A DNA stretch of 64,000 bases from Gnetum montanum (lineage: Eukaryota; Streptophyta; Gnetopsida; Gnetales; Gnetaceae): positions 1,843,968 to 1,907,967 of the forward strand of contig MNCI01034697.1 of the NCBI GenBank assembly GCA_015680685.1, in the 5' to 3' direction. The notes beneath the pieces are model-generated. The model was not told the DNA's origin. It did not search any database and saw only the letters and a list, made by a program, of their open reading frames with translations. Within the stretch, counting starts at the first letter, position 1; each line of letters begins with the position of its first letter. The position numbers and the translations under genes were made by a program. This document shows positions 1 to 11,931 of this stretch, piece by piece.

Positions 1-115
1 GTGTGCTAAGTAGAACATAGGAAATCATCCACATTGTTGGGAAGCTTAAACGAACCCTTAGGGTTAATCAGAAGAAAATTTAAACAATGGTCAATAACAC
101 ACCCACAAGATAACA

Positions 116-2020
116 ATGTCTTCTTCTTCTCATAAAATCACTTCACCACCTAGGGATCACACAAGAGACAGTCGGCGGCACAACATACATAACCGAGAAC
201 TGCCAGTTCCTCAACAGTACTGGGTGGTATATACTCATCCTGATGAGTATATACCCAATTTTACTTTTATCCTCCATTAAGATGAACAACTACGTTGGCG
301 AGATTTGTAAGGTAACATAGTGTTACCCTCAGATCATGCAGTCCCTAACATGTTCCTTCTTGCTCTTGCACAGATATGCATGACATAACTATATGTTGAA
401 TACATTGCATGTGATTACAACATAAGGGATTACCATCCCACAGCAGTGCAATGTTTAAGGGACTCGTGGCAGGAGAGCCACCATACATTGTTGAAGGGAA
501 AAGGGGTCCCACACATCCTAAGTGAAATTGGAGATGGTGAACCAGTTATAACAGGTTCTCCATCAAATGATGTTCCTACTCCTAACAATGGTGAGGAGGT
601 GGGGTATCAGAACCTACACTCCATGATTCACAATCCTAGTTCTGATCCCCATGAACACCAAGTGTTCAATGAGGGAACACAAACACATGACAAGGACGGG
701 CATTCGGATCATCATTACGATCAGGGCCATAACCACTGAAGAGAAGGTAAGAAACATCATCATGGTGATGGTTCCCCTTCTTCTTCACCTTCATCGCATC
801 ATTCACCCTCTCCTTCCACATCAAGATGCAGTCACAAAGAGCACAACCGTTAGGATAAGGGTAAGCAAGATAAGAACCCTCAATGAGAGAGTCGAGAGAG
901 AGGACAAGGGCATTCGAGAGAATCAAGGCATGGTACAAGGGAAAGTAGGGAACCACGTAGGCATCACAGATGTCATGAGAGAGATGACCATGACAAACCC
1001 CTACTAGCAACCTAGAGTATGTTAGACATTACAGAGGTAGTTAGAATACCTACAAGGCACCAAAAAGACAGTCAAATCAAGAGACTAGACATGACTAATA
1101 TCCCATGATTTGAGGGGGGATACAATGCTAATCTGCAAAATCACTTACAGGCATTCCATGATGCCTACACCTTGCAGAATATTGAAAACGAGTGGTAGGA
1201 GTTAAAGTTGTTTCCTAGGAAACTCATAAAAGAAGTAGAAAGTTGATACCAGTCTTTAGAGCCGAAATCCATTAGAAGGTGGAGTAAGATGCTAGAACTA
1301 TTTAATGATAAATATCAGATGTACTCCAGAGTGTCCAACTTGCATAAGTAGATCCAATGATGGAAGCAGGGTAATCATGAACCCTTGGATGCTACCATGG
1401 GCCGATAATTATGCATTGCTACATCGTTGCCCAGGCCATGGCTACGCATAACGAGATAAACTCCATCACCTTGTAGATGGGCTAAGACACGAAACTAGGA
1501 GAACCCTTGGAAAATATGCCCAAGGGAGATTATCAGAACTTAGGTCCCATGAAGTTCATAAATTGTTGGAGCAAGTAGCTAAAGAAGAAGGGGAGCTACA
1601 GAAAAGAGAAAGCATGGAAGAGTATAACCGTGATCCTTCCCTCCAAAAGAGGGGAGTAAGATTTTGTGAGGAAGAGGATGAGTCACCACTCGAGGAGTTG
1701 GTGAATAGAAAAACCTTGCCGCTTCAAAAGTTAACAACCGAAGTGTCGGCAAAGGTAGATCAAATCAGGGACTTCTTAGACAATAGATTCGAAATGGTTT
1801 TAAAAATTGTAGAGAAGTCTAAGGAGCAAAGTAGTGACCATGATAAGAAAAAGAGAAGAGATTCAGACCATTCATGTAACAAGGGTCGGGGAAAAATGAC
1901 TGTCACCGATGAGGTTGTGGATTCAGATACAAACAATGATGGTGGGATGTTGCCAAATAATTTCACATCTACAGGAGTCTAGGGTGTGTGCACTCAACCC
2001 AAGACTTAACAAACGGCAAG
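116..2020 (+). pseudogene. gag: E1 gag (capsid/nucleocapsid), decayed
   Basis: The ATG at 116 opens MSSSSHKITSPPR and continues to a YxxxDEYIPNFTF block at about 225-270. After it come a His/Arg/Asp-rich low-complexity section (about 640-1,000) and a capsid-like block (FEGGYNA, HLQAFHDAY, ELFNDKYQMYSRVSNL; 1,110-1,345). The C-terminal part is a coiled-coil-like Glu/Lys-rich segment (1,563-1,950). Several stops and at least two frame changes break it. The zinc knuckle that E2 and E4 keep (CX2CX3HX4C) is missing here: about 36 bp are deleted near 1,945-1,955. The same blocks recur in order in E2, E4 and E5, which supports the assignment. No sign of purifying selection is visible. Confidence 0.85.
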
Positions 2021-2208
2021 CACCCTGAAGGTTACCTTATCCCCAAGGTAACCCAAGACAGTTCAACCAACCGTTAACATATTATCCAAGTGGAACTCTA
2101 CCACAACCTATCAAGCAACACTAGCAGTGACAATACCCATAGTCATGGGGGATGCCACCACCGAGGCAACAATACCCTTACTAGCAACCAGATCCATATG
2201 GCTATTAT

Positions 2209-5200
2209 GTGCAACAGCCAATTTCTCTAAGTGACTTTATCAGTTACATGACCCCGAAATGGCACTACCCAGTTCGAGAGTATTTTAAGACACCCTCTCC
2301 TAGAAGGGACACTCCACATGCATATCATCATCCAAATCCATCCACACCTCTTACATCGGTAACTCCACCACCAACTGCTCCCACAATGCAAAGGGTATTT
2401 CCCACTCAACCACAACAACCCAATGTCACAAGGGCTTCAAATCCTCAATTCTCAGTTGGTTCTAACAATCTTATGCCAAAAGGACCTTTCTTTAGAACCA
2501 ACAATCCAACTAAGCCCTCACCCTCACAAGCGGTTGAACATCTAAACACCTCCATACCAAATAAAGTTTCGGGACCTTCTTTGACCCAAAAATTGAGCTC
2601 AACGCACACGGTTATGTTAACACATACCGTCACATACTAGATTAAGGTGGGCCACCTTCCCAAGAAATTCTCTAAACCTGGAAGTCCCCTAATTTATCTC
2701 CAAGTCACTAGGAATGAACCCTATAAAGCTCTTCTAGACTCAGGTTCCGGAGTCAACCTAATATCGCAGGAGATGTACAAAGCCTAGAACCTACCTCCAT
2801 TAAGGAAGAGTAACATTCGACTTGAGCTAGCCAACCAATCCATCACTATCCCATTGGGACTAGTGGAGGACATCGTTACCACTATTTGTGGATGGTCGTA
2901 TCCAATGGATTTCCTAATGATCTAAGTAACTAACAGTAAGAGGAACTTTCCAGTAATAATGGGAAGAGCGTGGCTAAGTACGATAGATGCACACCTAGGA
3001 ATTCATGATCTTTCCCTGGAAATATCCAAGAAAAACACTTTCAGAAAGATCGAGAGGAAGAAAGTTCCATGCATCGCATATAGTGACACCAGGTGCCATT
3101 GCGTGCAAAAATCATGGGTTATGCGAAGTTTAGCATTTCCTGCATGCAATCGGTGTGCATAAGAAGTTAATATACAAAGGTTCTTGTATGCAGCATCCAC
3201 ACAACAAGAGGACACCCTATGGCTAATGGCTGATCAAGAGAGTGACTCAATAACATGCATGGAATTAACTAAGGGAATAACTAGTGCTTACATTAGAAGC
3301 ATAAACACACTTGAGCAAGTCCGTTGCCAACTTCCCAACCTTGGCCTCAAAAACATCAACTGGGGGAAGTTGGAAATTCTTGAGAGATTTAAATAAGAGC
3401 CCCTCAATCTGAAACCATTGCCCACCAGTCTGGAGTATATGACTCTTGAAAATGGAAAATCGGTAATTATCAATGCAAAACTTGTCCTCAAGCAAAAAGA
3501 AAGCCTATTGAAAGTGATAAATAAATACTCAAAAGCCTTTTCCTGGTCATATCCTGAGCTAACCGGAATAGACCCTAGGATATGCCAACATAGGATTTAC
3601 ACAGACCCCTCCATGAAGCCTCGAAAACAACCACAGAGGTAATTGAACCCGAAATTGAAACAAATAGTAAAAGAAGAGATAGAACAGCTCCTCAAGGCCA
3701 AGTTTATATATCCCATTACTAATAGTAAATGGGTTAGTCCTCTAATAACCATGCCTAAGAAGGGAGGCAAATGGAGGGTGTGTATAGATTTTAGGCTACT
3801 GAACATGACAACATTCAAGGATCATTTTCCATTGTCGTTCGTTGACCAAGTCTTAGACACTATTGTGGGGCATCACTATTATAGTTTTCTAGATGGGTAT
3901 AGTGGATATAATCAAATATGAATAGCACCAAAAGATCAAGCCAAAACAACATTCACCAATCCCTGTGGAACGTTTGCGTATAAAAAAATGTCATTTGGCT
4001 TATGCAATGCCCATACCATGTTTCAACGTTTAGTTCTAAGCATATTTCAACAACAGATAGGGAACGGAGTGGAAGTCTTTATGGATGACTTCTCCACTTA
4101 TGGGACAAGCTTTGATCAAGCCCTAGACCGATTAGAGCAAGTGCTAAAATAATGTGTAGAAACCAACCTAATACTCAACTAGCAGAAAAGTGACTTGATG
4201 GTTCAAGAGGGTGTAGTACTGGGGCATAAGATTTCATAGTCAAGAATAGAGGTAGACCCGAAAAAGGTTAAAGTCATCCAAGGAATCACCTAATAACCAG
4301 AAACTATCAAAGACATTCGGTCATTCCTTGGACACACTGGCTACTACAGGAGATTCATTGAGAACTTCTCCAAAATTTCCAAACCATTGGTAGAATTAAC
4401 GAAGAAGGATGCATCATTCGAATGGACCAGGGAATGTGAACAAGCATTCCAAACTCTAAAACAAAGGCTTGTGGAAACTCCCATTCTACAAGCCCTTGAC
4501 TGGTCCAAACCATTCCATATAATGATTGATGCATCTAATTATGCCTTAGGAGCTGTACTAACATAGTTAGATGAACAAAAACACCCTTATTACATCCACT
4601 ATGCAAGTAAGAGTATTACTGGTGCACAACTCAACTATACAACTACAGAAAAGGAATTAATGGCTTTAGTGTTTGCATTGGACAAATTTAGGCACTATGT
4701 GTTAGGTTACAAAGTATACATTCATACGGATCATAGTACAATTAGGTTCCTCATGAACAAGCCAACGGTTAGCCCTTGTATTATACGTTTGTTGGTAATC
4801 CTTCAAGAGTTTGACCTAACAATAGTAGACCAAAAGGGCACTAAGAACGTAGTTGCAGATCACTTATCTTAGTTGCACTGGGATAGCAAAGAGGATGAAT
4901 ATTCCATATCTAATCATTTTCTTGATGAAGCCCTCTTTGCTGGTGTAGTGAATAACCAACCCATGGGCACAAATTGGTATAGTAGTATTCTCACTTATAT
5001 CCTTTCCCAACAAACACCGTAGGGGTTGGACTTTAGGAAGAAGTAGCAATTTCTTTACAAAACCAAGTACTTCATGGAGATCAGAGGACAACTTTACAAA
5101 GTTTGTCCTAACAGCTTGGTTCGATGGTGTGTACCCGATGTGGACCAACTAAGAGTTTTTGAGGATGCTCATGAGGGCCCTTGTGGGGGTCACTATGCAG

Positions 5201-6230
5201 GGAGACGAACGGATATCAAGATCCTTCTTGCAGAATATTACTAGCCAATACTATTTCAGGATGCCCATCATTTTGTCCAATCCTATGAATGTTGTCAACG
5301 TGATGGTGGAATGACTACTAGAATGGAGGATCCGCAACAATGGATTCAACCCTTAGATCCCTTTAATATTCTTGGAATAGACTTTATGAGGCCCATTACA
5401 CCAATTTCCAATGGAAAAGCTTATATCATTGTTGTTTTTGACTACCTAACAAAATGGGCCAAAGCAGCTGCTGTAACAGACTACACATCATCTATAGCTA
5501 CACGATTTGTACAACAAGAAGTCGTTAATAGGTTTGGCGTGTCACGTGCACTTATCTCGGATAATGGAACGCATTTCACGGGTGCAACCTTTCGAAAATT
5601 GATGCAACGCTTAGGGGTTGAACATAAATTGACTACACCTTATCACCTCCCAAGCTAATGGCCAAGCCGAGGTTACTAATCGAGAGATCACTAGAATATT
5701 AACAAGGATAATTAGCAAATATAGGCAAGATTGGAGCACTAAACCAAATGATGCTCTCTGGGCATACCACTCCACTTGGAAACTCCCTACAAGCTACTCT
5801 CTCTATGAGTTATTGTATAGAAAACTCCCAAAGCTTCCAATTCAAACCGAGCTCCATACGCTATCCATCACATGTGACCTCCACCTTGACCTTGATCTAG
5901 CACAAAAACAAAGATTGGAAACTTTAAACATGCTAGACAAGAATTGATTGGTTGCCCTGTCATCAAATGAGTTGCACAAGGCACATAACAAGCAATGTCA
6001 TGACTTAAGAATTTGAAAGGTTAAGTACCAGCTAGAAGATAAGGTCCTTTATTGGAACCCCACGCATGTACGATAATGCACGAAATTCCAAACATTGTGG
6101 AAAGGACCTTACATTATTCATACAACCTTCCCCTCAGGAGCCATGACAATATACAAACCTGAACGCCCTGATAAGAGATTACTAGTCAATGTGCAACAAA
6201 CAAAACCCTTCCATGAACTAAGAACAACCA
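2209..6230 (+). pseudogene. pol: E1 pol: protease, RT, RNase H, integrase, decayed
   Basis: One frame runs from 2,209 to about 5,655. Protease: LLDSGSGVNLIS with the catalytic Asp at 2,737, and later FPVIMGRAWL. RT: WRVCIDFRLLN, YSFLDGYSGYNQ, then FMDDF at 4,078-4,092 in place of YVDDF. RNase H: HIMIDASNYALGAVL with an Asp at 4,528, EKELMALVFAL, and HTDHSTIRFL. Integrase: an HHCC-like finger ending CCQRDGG near 5,295, catalytic Asp at 5,380 (LGIDF), Asp at 5,560 (SDNGTHF) and Glu at 5,669 (GQAEVTN), giving D-X35-E. About 17 in-frame stops fall between 2,638 and 5,243. A single frameshift near 5,650 moves the integrase tail to another frame, which is readable to about 6,230 (KGPYIIHTTFPSGAM). 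A pseudogene, but unusually free of indels. Confidence 0.93.
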
Positions 6231-6239
6231 ACACAAATT

Positions 6240-8222
6240 ACACCTCTGATAATGGATGACCACACTCATTATTTCAAATCTCTCCCTTTCAATTCAGTCA
6301 TGGGGGAGATGTCCATCTATGCTAATCAATTGAGGCCCTTAGTTCTTCTAAGTTTTTATTTTACACATTTTTTTTTACATATTTTTGTTTTACAAATTTC
6401 TTTAACTTTTCTTGTTTTTGTTTTACAACATCATTTATACTTTTTCATTTCCTTGTGTGTGTGTGTGTGTGTTATCCATTTTGTTAATTTTTTTTATTTA
6501 ATAAGTGCTCCAAAGATGGTATGAACTATACTCCATTAATTGCTAATGTTTGGTTTTTACCTTTAAGTTATGATGTTGATACTAAGGTATGATTATTTTT
6601 ATATAGCAAGCAATGAGTCCACATCATCCATGCATCCATAAATCTCTATGGTCTCTCTTTCTTGGAACTATATAGTCCCTTTCTCAATAATAAGAACTAT
6701 CAATGAATCGGTGACTGGGCCTTTCTCAAACTAAGGAAGGACTCAAGGATTGAAAAGGGTCTGACTTCAAGGGGATTTGATGCATTTGTGCGGGCCATTC
6801 TCTTGGGTGCTTGGATGTTTTCTCCTTGAGTTTTCTTACTATTTCGATGTTACCCAATTATCGAGAAGCTGAGTAAATAAAAATAATAAGTCTTTGCATG
6901 GTGTGGTTCTCATGCAAAAACATTTTAAAAAAAACATAAACAGTGAGGATTCAAAACACACCCCTTAGAAAAAATAATCATTTGGGCTACAAGCACTAGT
7001 TATGGAACTAAAATAAACATGTTCCCTCTAACTAGGGCCCTTCTCACTTCCTACCTTCTCATCTTTCGTTTCGTCAGAATGGTGGTGGCTCTTTGGTGAA
7101 GGCATTTTTGTTACTTCGGGAGGATGGATTAGCTGAATGTATTAATGCAAAGTCACTAGATGTGGTTCGTTTGAGACTGGAGTTGGAATGAGATTTACCA
7201 AGTCACATTAATCATTAAATACAAAAGGGACTGTACATCACCTTGTTCTTGAGACTCCATTCCATTCTCTTCTTTCCATCATTCTTCCTCCATTGTTCAC
7301 CTCATTGCCAATTGTATCATTAGTGTATATTTTGGCTGACACATTGTTTTCTTTTTGGTAAATTCTTGTGGTTAAGACTTTAATTCTTGTTCCAAATGAC
7401 ATTCCCAAAGCCCGTGAACTCTTTGAATGTGGGTTTTTTAGGGCATTAAAGGCATGAGCCTGCTTTGGGGAGGATCCACTGGCATTCCTATTTGCTGCAC
7501 CAGTTAAATTCTTTCCCTTAACATTTTTACAATCAACTCTATTTTGTTCATTTCCATCTTAAAATCCATTTCATTGGTGTTACAGTTGTTTCTTTTTCTC
7601 CATCTTCCTTGTTCCTTTTCTTTTCCTCCATTCTTTCGCTACTTGAGGTTTGCTCTTAGTCATGGGGGTCCTGGTCCAATTTTTTCGATTTTCTCCTAGC
7701 CCCTACACCTTCGGTAGTCATCATTAGTATATCTCTAGAATCCACATTAGCCATACCACAACTCAGCCAATGGACCTTACACCGAAGTAAGGTATCAATT
7801 GCATTATGATTCATTTACCCTTGCTAATATAAGACTATGTTGTGTGTGTAGATGGCAATCATGCAACAATAGATCGGATCTGGAGGAAACACTTGGAATG
7901 GATCAGTGCCGAAGCAGTTATGCAAGGAACGAGATTGATGGCACACTTATGGATGGACAATGAAAGGTGAAATCTTGGCATTGGCAGTAGCAAACTTCTT
8001 CTCTCTTCTCTCTTCTCTCTCAGCTACCAAATAAGGCTTGATATCAAATGTATAAAGTGTTCACTCTTGTTGTCATGAACACCAGTTTTTTCATGTTTTG
8101 TAATGATGATCTGTTCACATGTCATCCCATTCACCATTAGTTCCATTCAAGTCAATAATCCCATACCTTCCAAATATTTTCTAAGGAACTTGAGCACAAG
8201 TTTTTATTTAGTCATGGGGGTA
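6240..8222 (+). other. E1 3' region between pol and 3' LTR
   Basis: About 2 kb without a long frame. It opens with a T-rich stretch and a (GT)n run at 6,456-6,471. A motif close to CAGTCATGGGGG occurs at 6,296, again at 7,658 and again at the LTR edge at 8,209. Two short stretches stay readable in both E1 and E2: 6,648-6,827 (IGDWAFLKLRKDSRIEKG) and 7,077-7,195 (GGGSLVKAFLLLREDGL). I do not recognise either product. Athila-group elements often have an env-position ORF here, so these may be its remains. Confidence 0.6.
8209..8222 (+). promoter_or_regulatory. E1 polypurine tract at 3' LTR
   Basis: TAGTCATGGGGGTA directly precedes the LTR start TGATGGG. The same block precedes the E2 3' LTR. 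This is the expected site for plus-strand priming in reverse transcription. Confidence 0.75.
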
Positions 8223-9014
8223 TGATGGGTGCGATATCGCATGGGCCGTGATATCGCATGCGTGATATCGCGTTCTACTACCAGTTCTATAAATAAGAGG
8301 CAGCTCTCCCTTGTTTCTCCATCTAGATCTAGACCTTAGCCAAACTCTTTCCATTTTTCCATTCCAGAGTTAGAATAATTTCCATGTTCCCATAGTAGGA
8401 GTCCCAAAGTGAACGGATCTTTATACGAGCAATTCTATACCTAAGCACACGATTGTGTACGGTAATAATGACGAACTTTTGGATAAACCTTGTAGTGCAT
8501 GGACTAAGCTAAATAGGACTTTAATTATTTTCAATTATTGCTAATTGTTTAAATGCTTTCTTAAGGACTTAATCTCTCTCAACCTCAACTCTCATAGTTA
8601 AGTGCATTCAGTACGACCGCTTCAAGCACGTGTGTTACGCTTGGTAATCCTAGTAACGAATAGCGTTTCGTAATTCCAGTAGCATTGCATTGGTTCAGGG
8701 TGTGAAATGGCAAGTGGCAATGGATACTGATGCTAGGTCAATTATGGCTTAGTTAGTTAAAGTTAGTTAATTATTCTCTTCATCCTTTTCCCTCTTAGCA
8801 TAGGCGATAAAAACATAAAAGATATAAAAATCACATGCCTCAAGCTTACTTAACCATACAACCATAACAAATACAAGTAAGCTTGGGAGGACAACGATTG
8901 ATTAACCTTAGGTGTTCCATAAGGCGTGTAGGCTAGTCTACGGAGTTCGATTGGATCACGCGTGTAATGCTCGTATTCGTATGGTTGAGTGTAGGGGTAC
9001 CTCGCCACTCATCA
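8223..9014 (+). repeat. E1 3' LTR (792 bp)
   Basis: Starts TGATGGG, ends CACTCATCA, and aligns over its whole length with the E2 LTRs. U3 holds three GATATC palindromes (8,230-8,275) and a TATAAATA box at 8,288-8,295. The first of the palindromes lies in the 12-bp palindrome TGCGATATCGCA. Confidence 0.92.
8229..8295 (+). promoter_or_regulatory. E1 LTR core promoter: GATATC palindrome cluster plus TATA box
   Basis: Three GATATC cores, each flanked by CG dinucleotides, lie 12-50 bp upstream of TATAAATA. The E2 LTRs share the arrangement, and the more distant E7 LTR shares it in looser form. That these are transcription factor sites is inference. Confidence 0.5.
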
Positions 9015-10436
9015 TTGTTGAAAAGCTCTTACCGAATTTTAAATTTCTTCATTACAATAAACCAAGGTTGGACAAGTTGTGGTGTCATGCTACTTGTTTC
9101 CACATAAATTATAGACTTTCTCCTAAGAAAAATAATATTTTTTCCTAATTAATCTTAATTCATCAACCTTTCTATTTAATTGCTCAATTTGGTGGATTAC
9201 ATCCTTCATGATGTCTAGTTTTGGCCCATGTTTGCTTTGATCTACTAAAGAATCAATAATTTTGTATCCTTCTTCTAGTATCACATTTAAAATATTTCCC
9301 CCATAGGAAAAATATACATTCTATCTACAACAGCATAATAACCCCTCTATAAAGATTTGAATTAATTCATACATTGGAAATCTCTGGTTGGGATTTTTAA
9401 GACATAGATCCTTAAACATATTAAAGGCATCTTCATAATCCTCATCTCCCTTTTGTGTAAAGCTCATAATTTTTTTTCTACAAGTATATAATCTATCATT
9501 AGTGAGGAAACATTGAATAAATGTTTCCTTAAATTCATCCCATAAGCCTATTTGAGTTCACAAGGTTTGGAGCCAAAAATCATCTTTATCTTTTAAAGTA
9601 GATTTGAAAGCTATCATTTTTGGCCTATCCTCCCCTTGAGGTGCTAGCATAGCTATCATGGTTTCAAATTCTCTTAAATGATTTATAGGGTCTTCATCAA
9701 TAGTTTCCCTAAAAATGCATAGTAAATGTGAGTTTTTAACTTCTACATTCCGTTTTAGTGGAAAAACGAATAGTCCTTGGAGAATCATTAGTGCTCGCTA
9801 ATTTAATATGTCACCTAAAGTCTATTCTTGGAATACTTGATCCAATGCAATATTGGAGCCTATGCTTCCAAAAGAAAGAGGAATTGAACTTTGTAAAATA
9901 GAAGATGTATGATGCGAAGAAGATCCAATTGTCAAAGAGGTATCCAAAGTTGGAATCACAATGCGGCTTCATATAGAGATAGAGGTAGCTATTGAAGTGA
10001 TAAGGATTTGAAACTTTAATGTACTTACTGATTAGGTAGTTCCTTCCATAGTGGAAATATTACTTAATATTTGGCTAAGTTTGAGATTTTGGAAACCTAG
10101 AATTGTAGTTGGATTTTTTGTTTGCATTGTAACATTTAAGATATCAAAAGGTGGATTAAATGCTACTAAAAATGAAAATTGTGTTTCTAGTTCACTTTGA
10201 TTGAAATTTTCAATTGGATTCCCTTCCTCTTTATTAGTTGCGATTCCTTGTTTCATAGAGATCTCAAGGGTTTCAAAATTTAATGGGATACTAATAGAAG
10301 TTTATCCTTTAAAACTAGGTTATCCTTATTCTTCTTGAGATTGCTCCAAATTAGTTTTAATATGTTTATAGTCATTTATAATATTCCTAGAAGGTTGAAT
10401 TCAAGTTGGATTTTTATGTTTCCTATTAGATGTCAT
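9015..10436 (-). pseudogene. gag: E3 gag, 3' end cut off by E1
   Basis: Read on the minus strand, an ATG at 10,436 (MTSNRKHKNP) starts a frame broken by stops. It leads into a typical retrotransposon gag block: EDPINHLREFETMIAM, then FKSTLKDKDDFWLQTL (open from 9,788 to 9,558). The block continues through FKETFIQCFL and FNMFKDLCLKNPNQRFP to about 9,300. This matches the known gag signature of a WL motif followed by F..F and a run of basic and aromatic residues. The frame fades near 9,130 and E3 pol is absent: the sequence meets the end of the E1 3' LTR at 9,014. This fits E1 having inserted into E3. Confidence 0.75.
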
Positions 10437-10790
10437 TTAACAAGCACACTCTTCTTTAAAAAATTCATGAGCACTTAATCCTAAACATTTGCAAAATATA
10501 TTTATTACTTCAATAATTACAGCTTCAATTACAACCCTTTTATACCTCTCTTCAATTTTAAGAACTAAGGGAACTAACTCTTGAGATCTTTCTTGTACCT
10601 TTTCTTAAATTTTAATCTTTTTATTTTTCTTTCTACATGAAAAACAATTAAAGGAAACCATTTCTAAAACTACAAAACAAAAAGAATGTAAAAGAAAGAA
10701 CGTATATCTTTTCTAAAGATTCAATTCTAAATCTAAAAAGAAATCTTGAAAACATACCAAACCCTTGATGAAGATTAACTTTATTGGCCT

Positions 10791-10807
10791 TCCCAACAAT
10801 AATGCCA
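10791..10807 (-). promoter_or_regulatory. E3 primer-binding site
   Basis: On the minus strand, TTGGCATTATTGTTGGGA follows the LTR end CATCA by one base. It resembles the Asp-tRNA-type site TGGCGCCGTTGTCGGGGA used by Athila/Tat elements, with several transitions. Confidence 0.7.
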
Positions 10808-10810
10808 AAT

Positions 10811-10977
10811 TGATGAGCAAGCCAAAATTTTATGCTAGATTACCTTTGTTGTAGTGATGTTACCTTGTCTATGAGTAACTCGCAAGTCATATCTATGAAG
10901 GAACACTTAAAAGCCAAAGAAATCATCAAGAAAACAAACAATTAGATTTAAATCTAATCAAATGACATGCTTATGAT
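10811..10977 (-). repeat. E3 LTR, left fragment
   Basis: Starts (+ strand) TGATGAGCAA beside the E3 primer-binding site. Cut at 10,977 by E2 and resumes at 17,991. The two pieces together make an LTR of about 1.02 kb. Confidence 0.8.
10973..10977. repeat. E2 target-site duplication, left (ATGAT)
   Basis: ATGAT before the 5' LTR pairs with ATGAC after the 3' LTR (17,991-17,995); one mismatch. Confidence 0.7.
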
Positions 10978-11788
10978 TGATGGGACGCAATATTGCATGG
11001 GCCGCAATATCGCATCGGCCCCCTGCGATATCGTGTACGTGATATCACAGCCTATCACCTTGTCTATAAATAAGAGGCTGCTTTCCCTTGTTTTTCCATC
11101 TAGGTTTAGACCCTTATCTAAACTCTGGTAGTTTTACCATTCCAGAGATAGAATAATTTCCATGTGCCCGTAGTAGGAGTCTCAAAGTAAATGGATCTTT
11201 ATTTGAGCAAATTGTACCTGAGCACACATTTGTGTACGAAAATAAAGATGAACTTTCCAATAAACCTTGCAGCATATGGACTAAGCTAAATAGGAATTAA
11301 TTAGTGTTAAATTCTTAATTTCTTTCTTAGATAATTAATCCTTCTCAACCCTTAACTCTCTTAGTTAAGTGCATTCAGTATGACCGCTTCGAGCACGTGT
11401 GTAACGCTTGGTAACCCAGTGACGAGTAGTGTTTGGTAATCCCAGTAGTTTTGCACTGGTTTAGGGTGTGTACAATAAGTGGGAATGGATACTGATGCTA
11501 GGACACTTAGAACTTAATTAGCAAATAGCTAATGAGGTAGTTACTTAGTCTCTTCATCCTTCCCTCTTAGCATAGGCAATAAAAGATAAAAGACATAAAA
11601 ATCATATACCTCAGACTTACTTAACCATACAACTATGATAATATAAGTAAGTTCGGGAAGACAACGATTGATTAACCTTAAGTATTCCATTAGGGTGTGT
11701 AAGCACTTAGTCCTTGGAGTTCAATCAGATCGTGTGTGAGACACTCGTTTTCATATGGTTGAGCGTAGGGGTACCTCGCCACTCATCA
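10978..11788 (+). repeat. E2 5' LTR (811 bp)
   Basis: TGATGGG...CACTCATCA. U3 has GATATC cores at about 11,025-11,048, with decayed ones before them. A CTATAAATAAGAGG promoter block follows near 11,062. Confidence 0.93.
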
Positions 11789-11789
11789 T

Positions 11790-11807
11790 TGGCACCGTTG
11801 TCGAGGA
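11790..11807 (+). promoter_or_regulatory. E2 primer-binding site
   Basis: TGGCACCGTTGTCGAGGA follows the LTR by one base. It matches the complement of the plant tRNA-Asp 3' end (TGGCGCCGTTGCCGGGGA) at most positions, as in Athila/Tat elements. Confidence 0.8.
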
Positions 11808-11931
11808 CTTAGGTGTTTGTGCACTACGTAGAACATAGGAAATCATTTACATCATTGGGAGATAAAATGAACCCTTAGGGTTGATCAAATGACAAATAAC
11901 ATAATGGTAAATACAACATCAAATAAAGATT

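Larger units (their letters stand above)
1..9014 (+). mobile_element. E1: Ty3/gypsy (Athila/Tat-like) LTR retrotransposon, 5' LTR outside window
   Basis: The stretch runs from the untranslated leader through gag, protease, RT, RNase H and integrase, a 2-kb 3' region and a 3' LTR ending in CATCA. The first bases match the E2 leader about 30 bp after its primer-binding site, so the missing 5' LTR lies just left of the window. Domain order PR-RT-RH-IN identifies Ty3/gypsy. Family features (gag zinc knuckle, RT block, and the Asp-tRNA-like primer site seen in sister copy E2) point to the OTA group (Athila/Tat). All coding parts are interrupted, so the copy cannot move by itself. Its right end abuts gag sequence of E3 on the other strand, so it probably inserted into E3. 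Confidence 0.9.
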
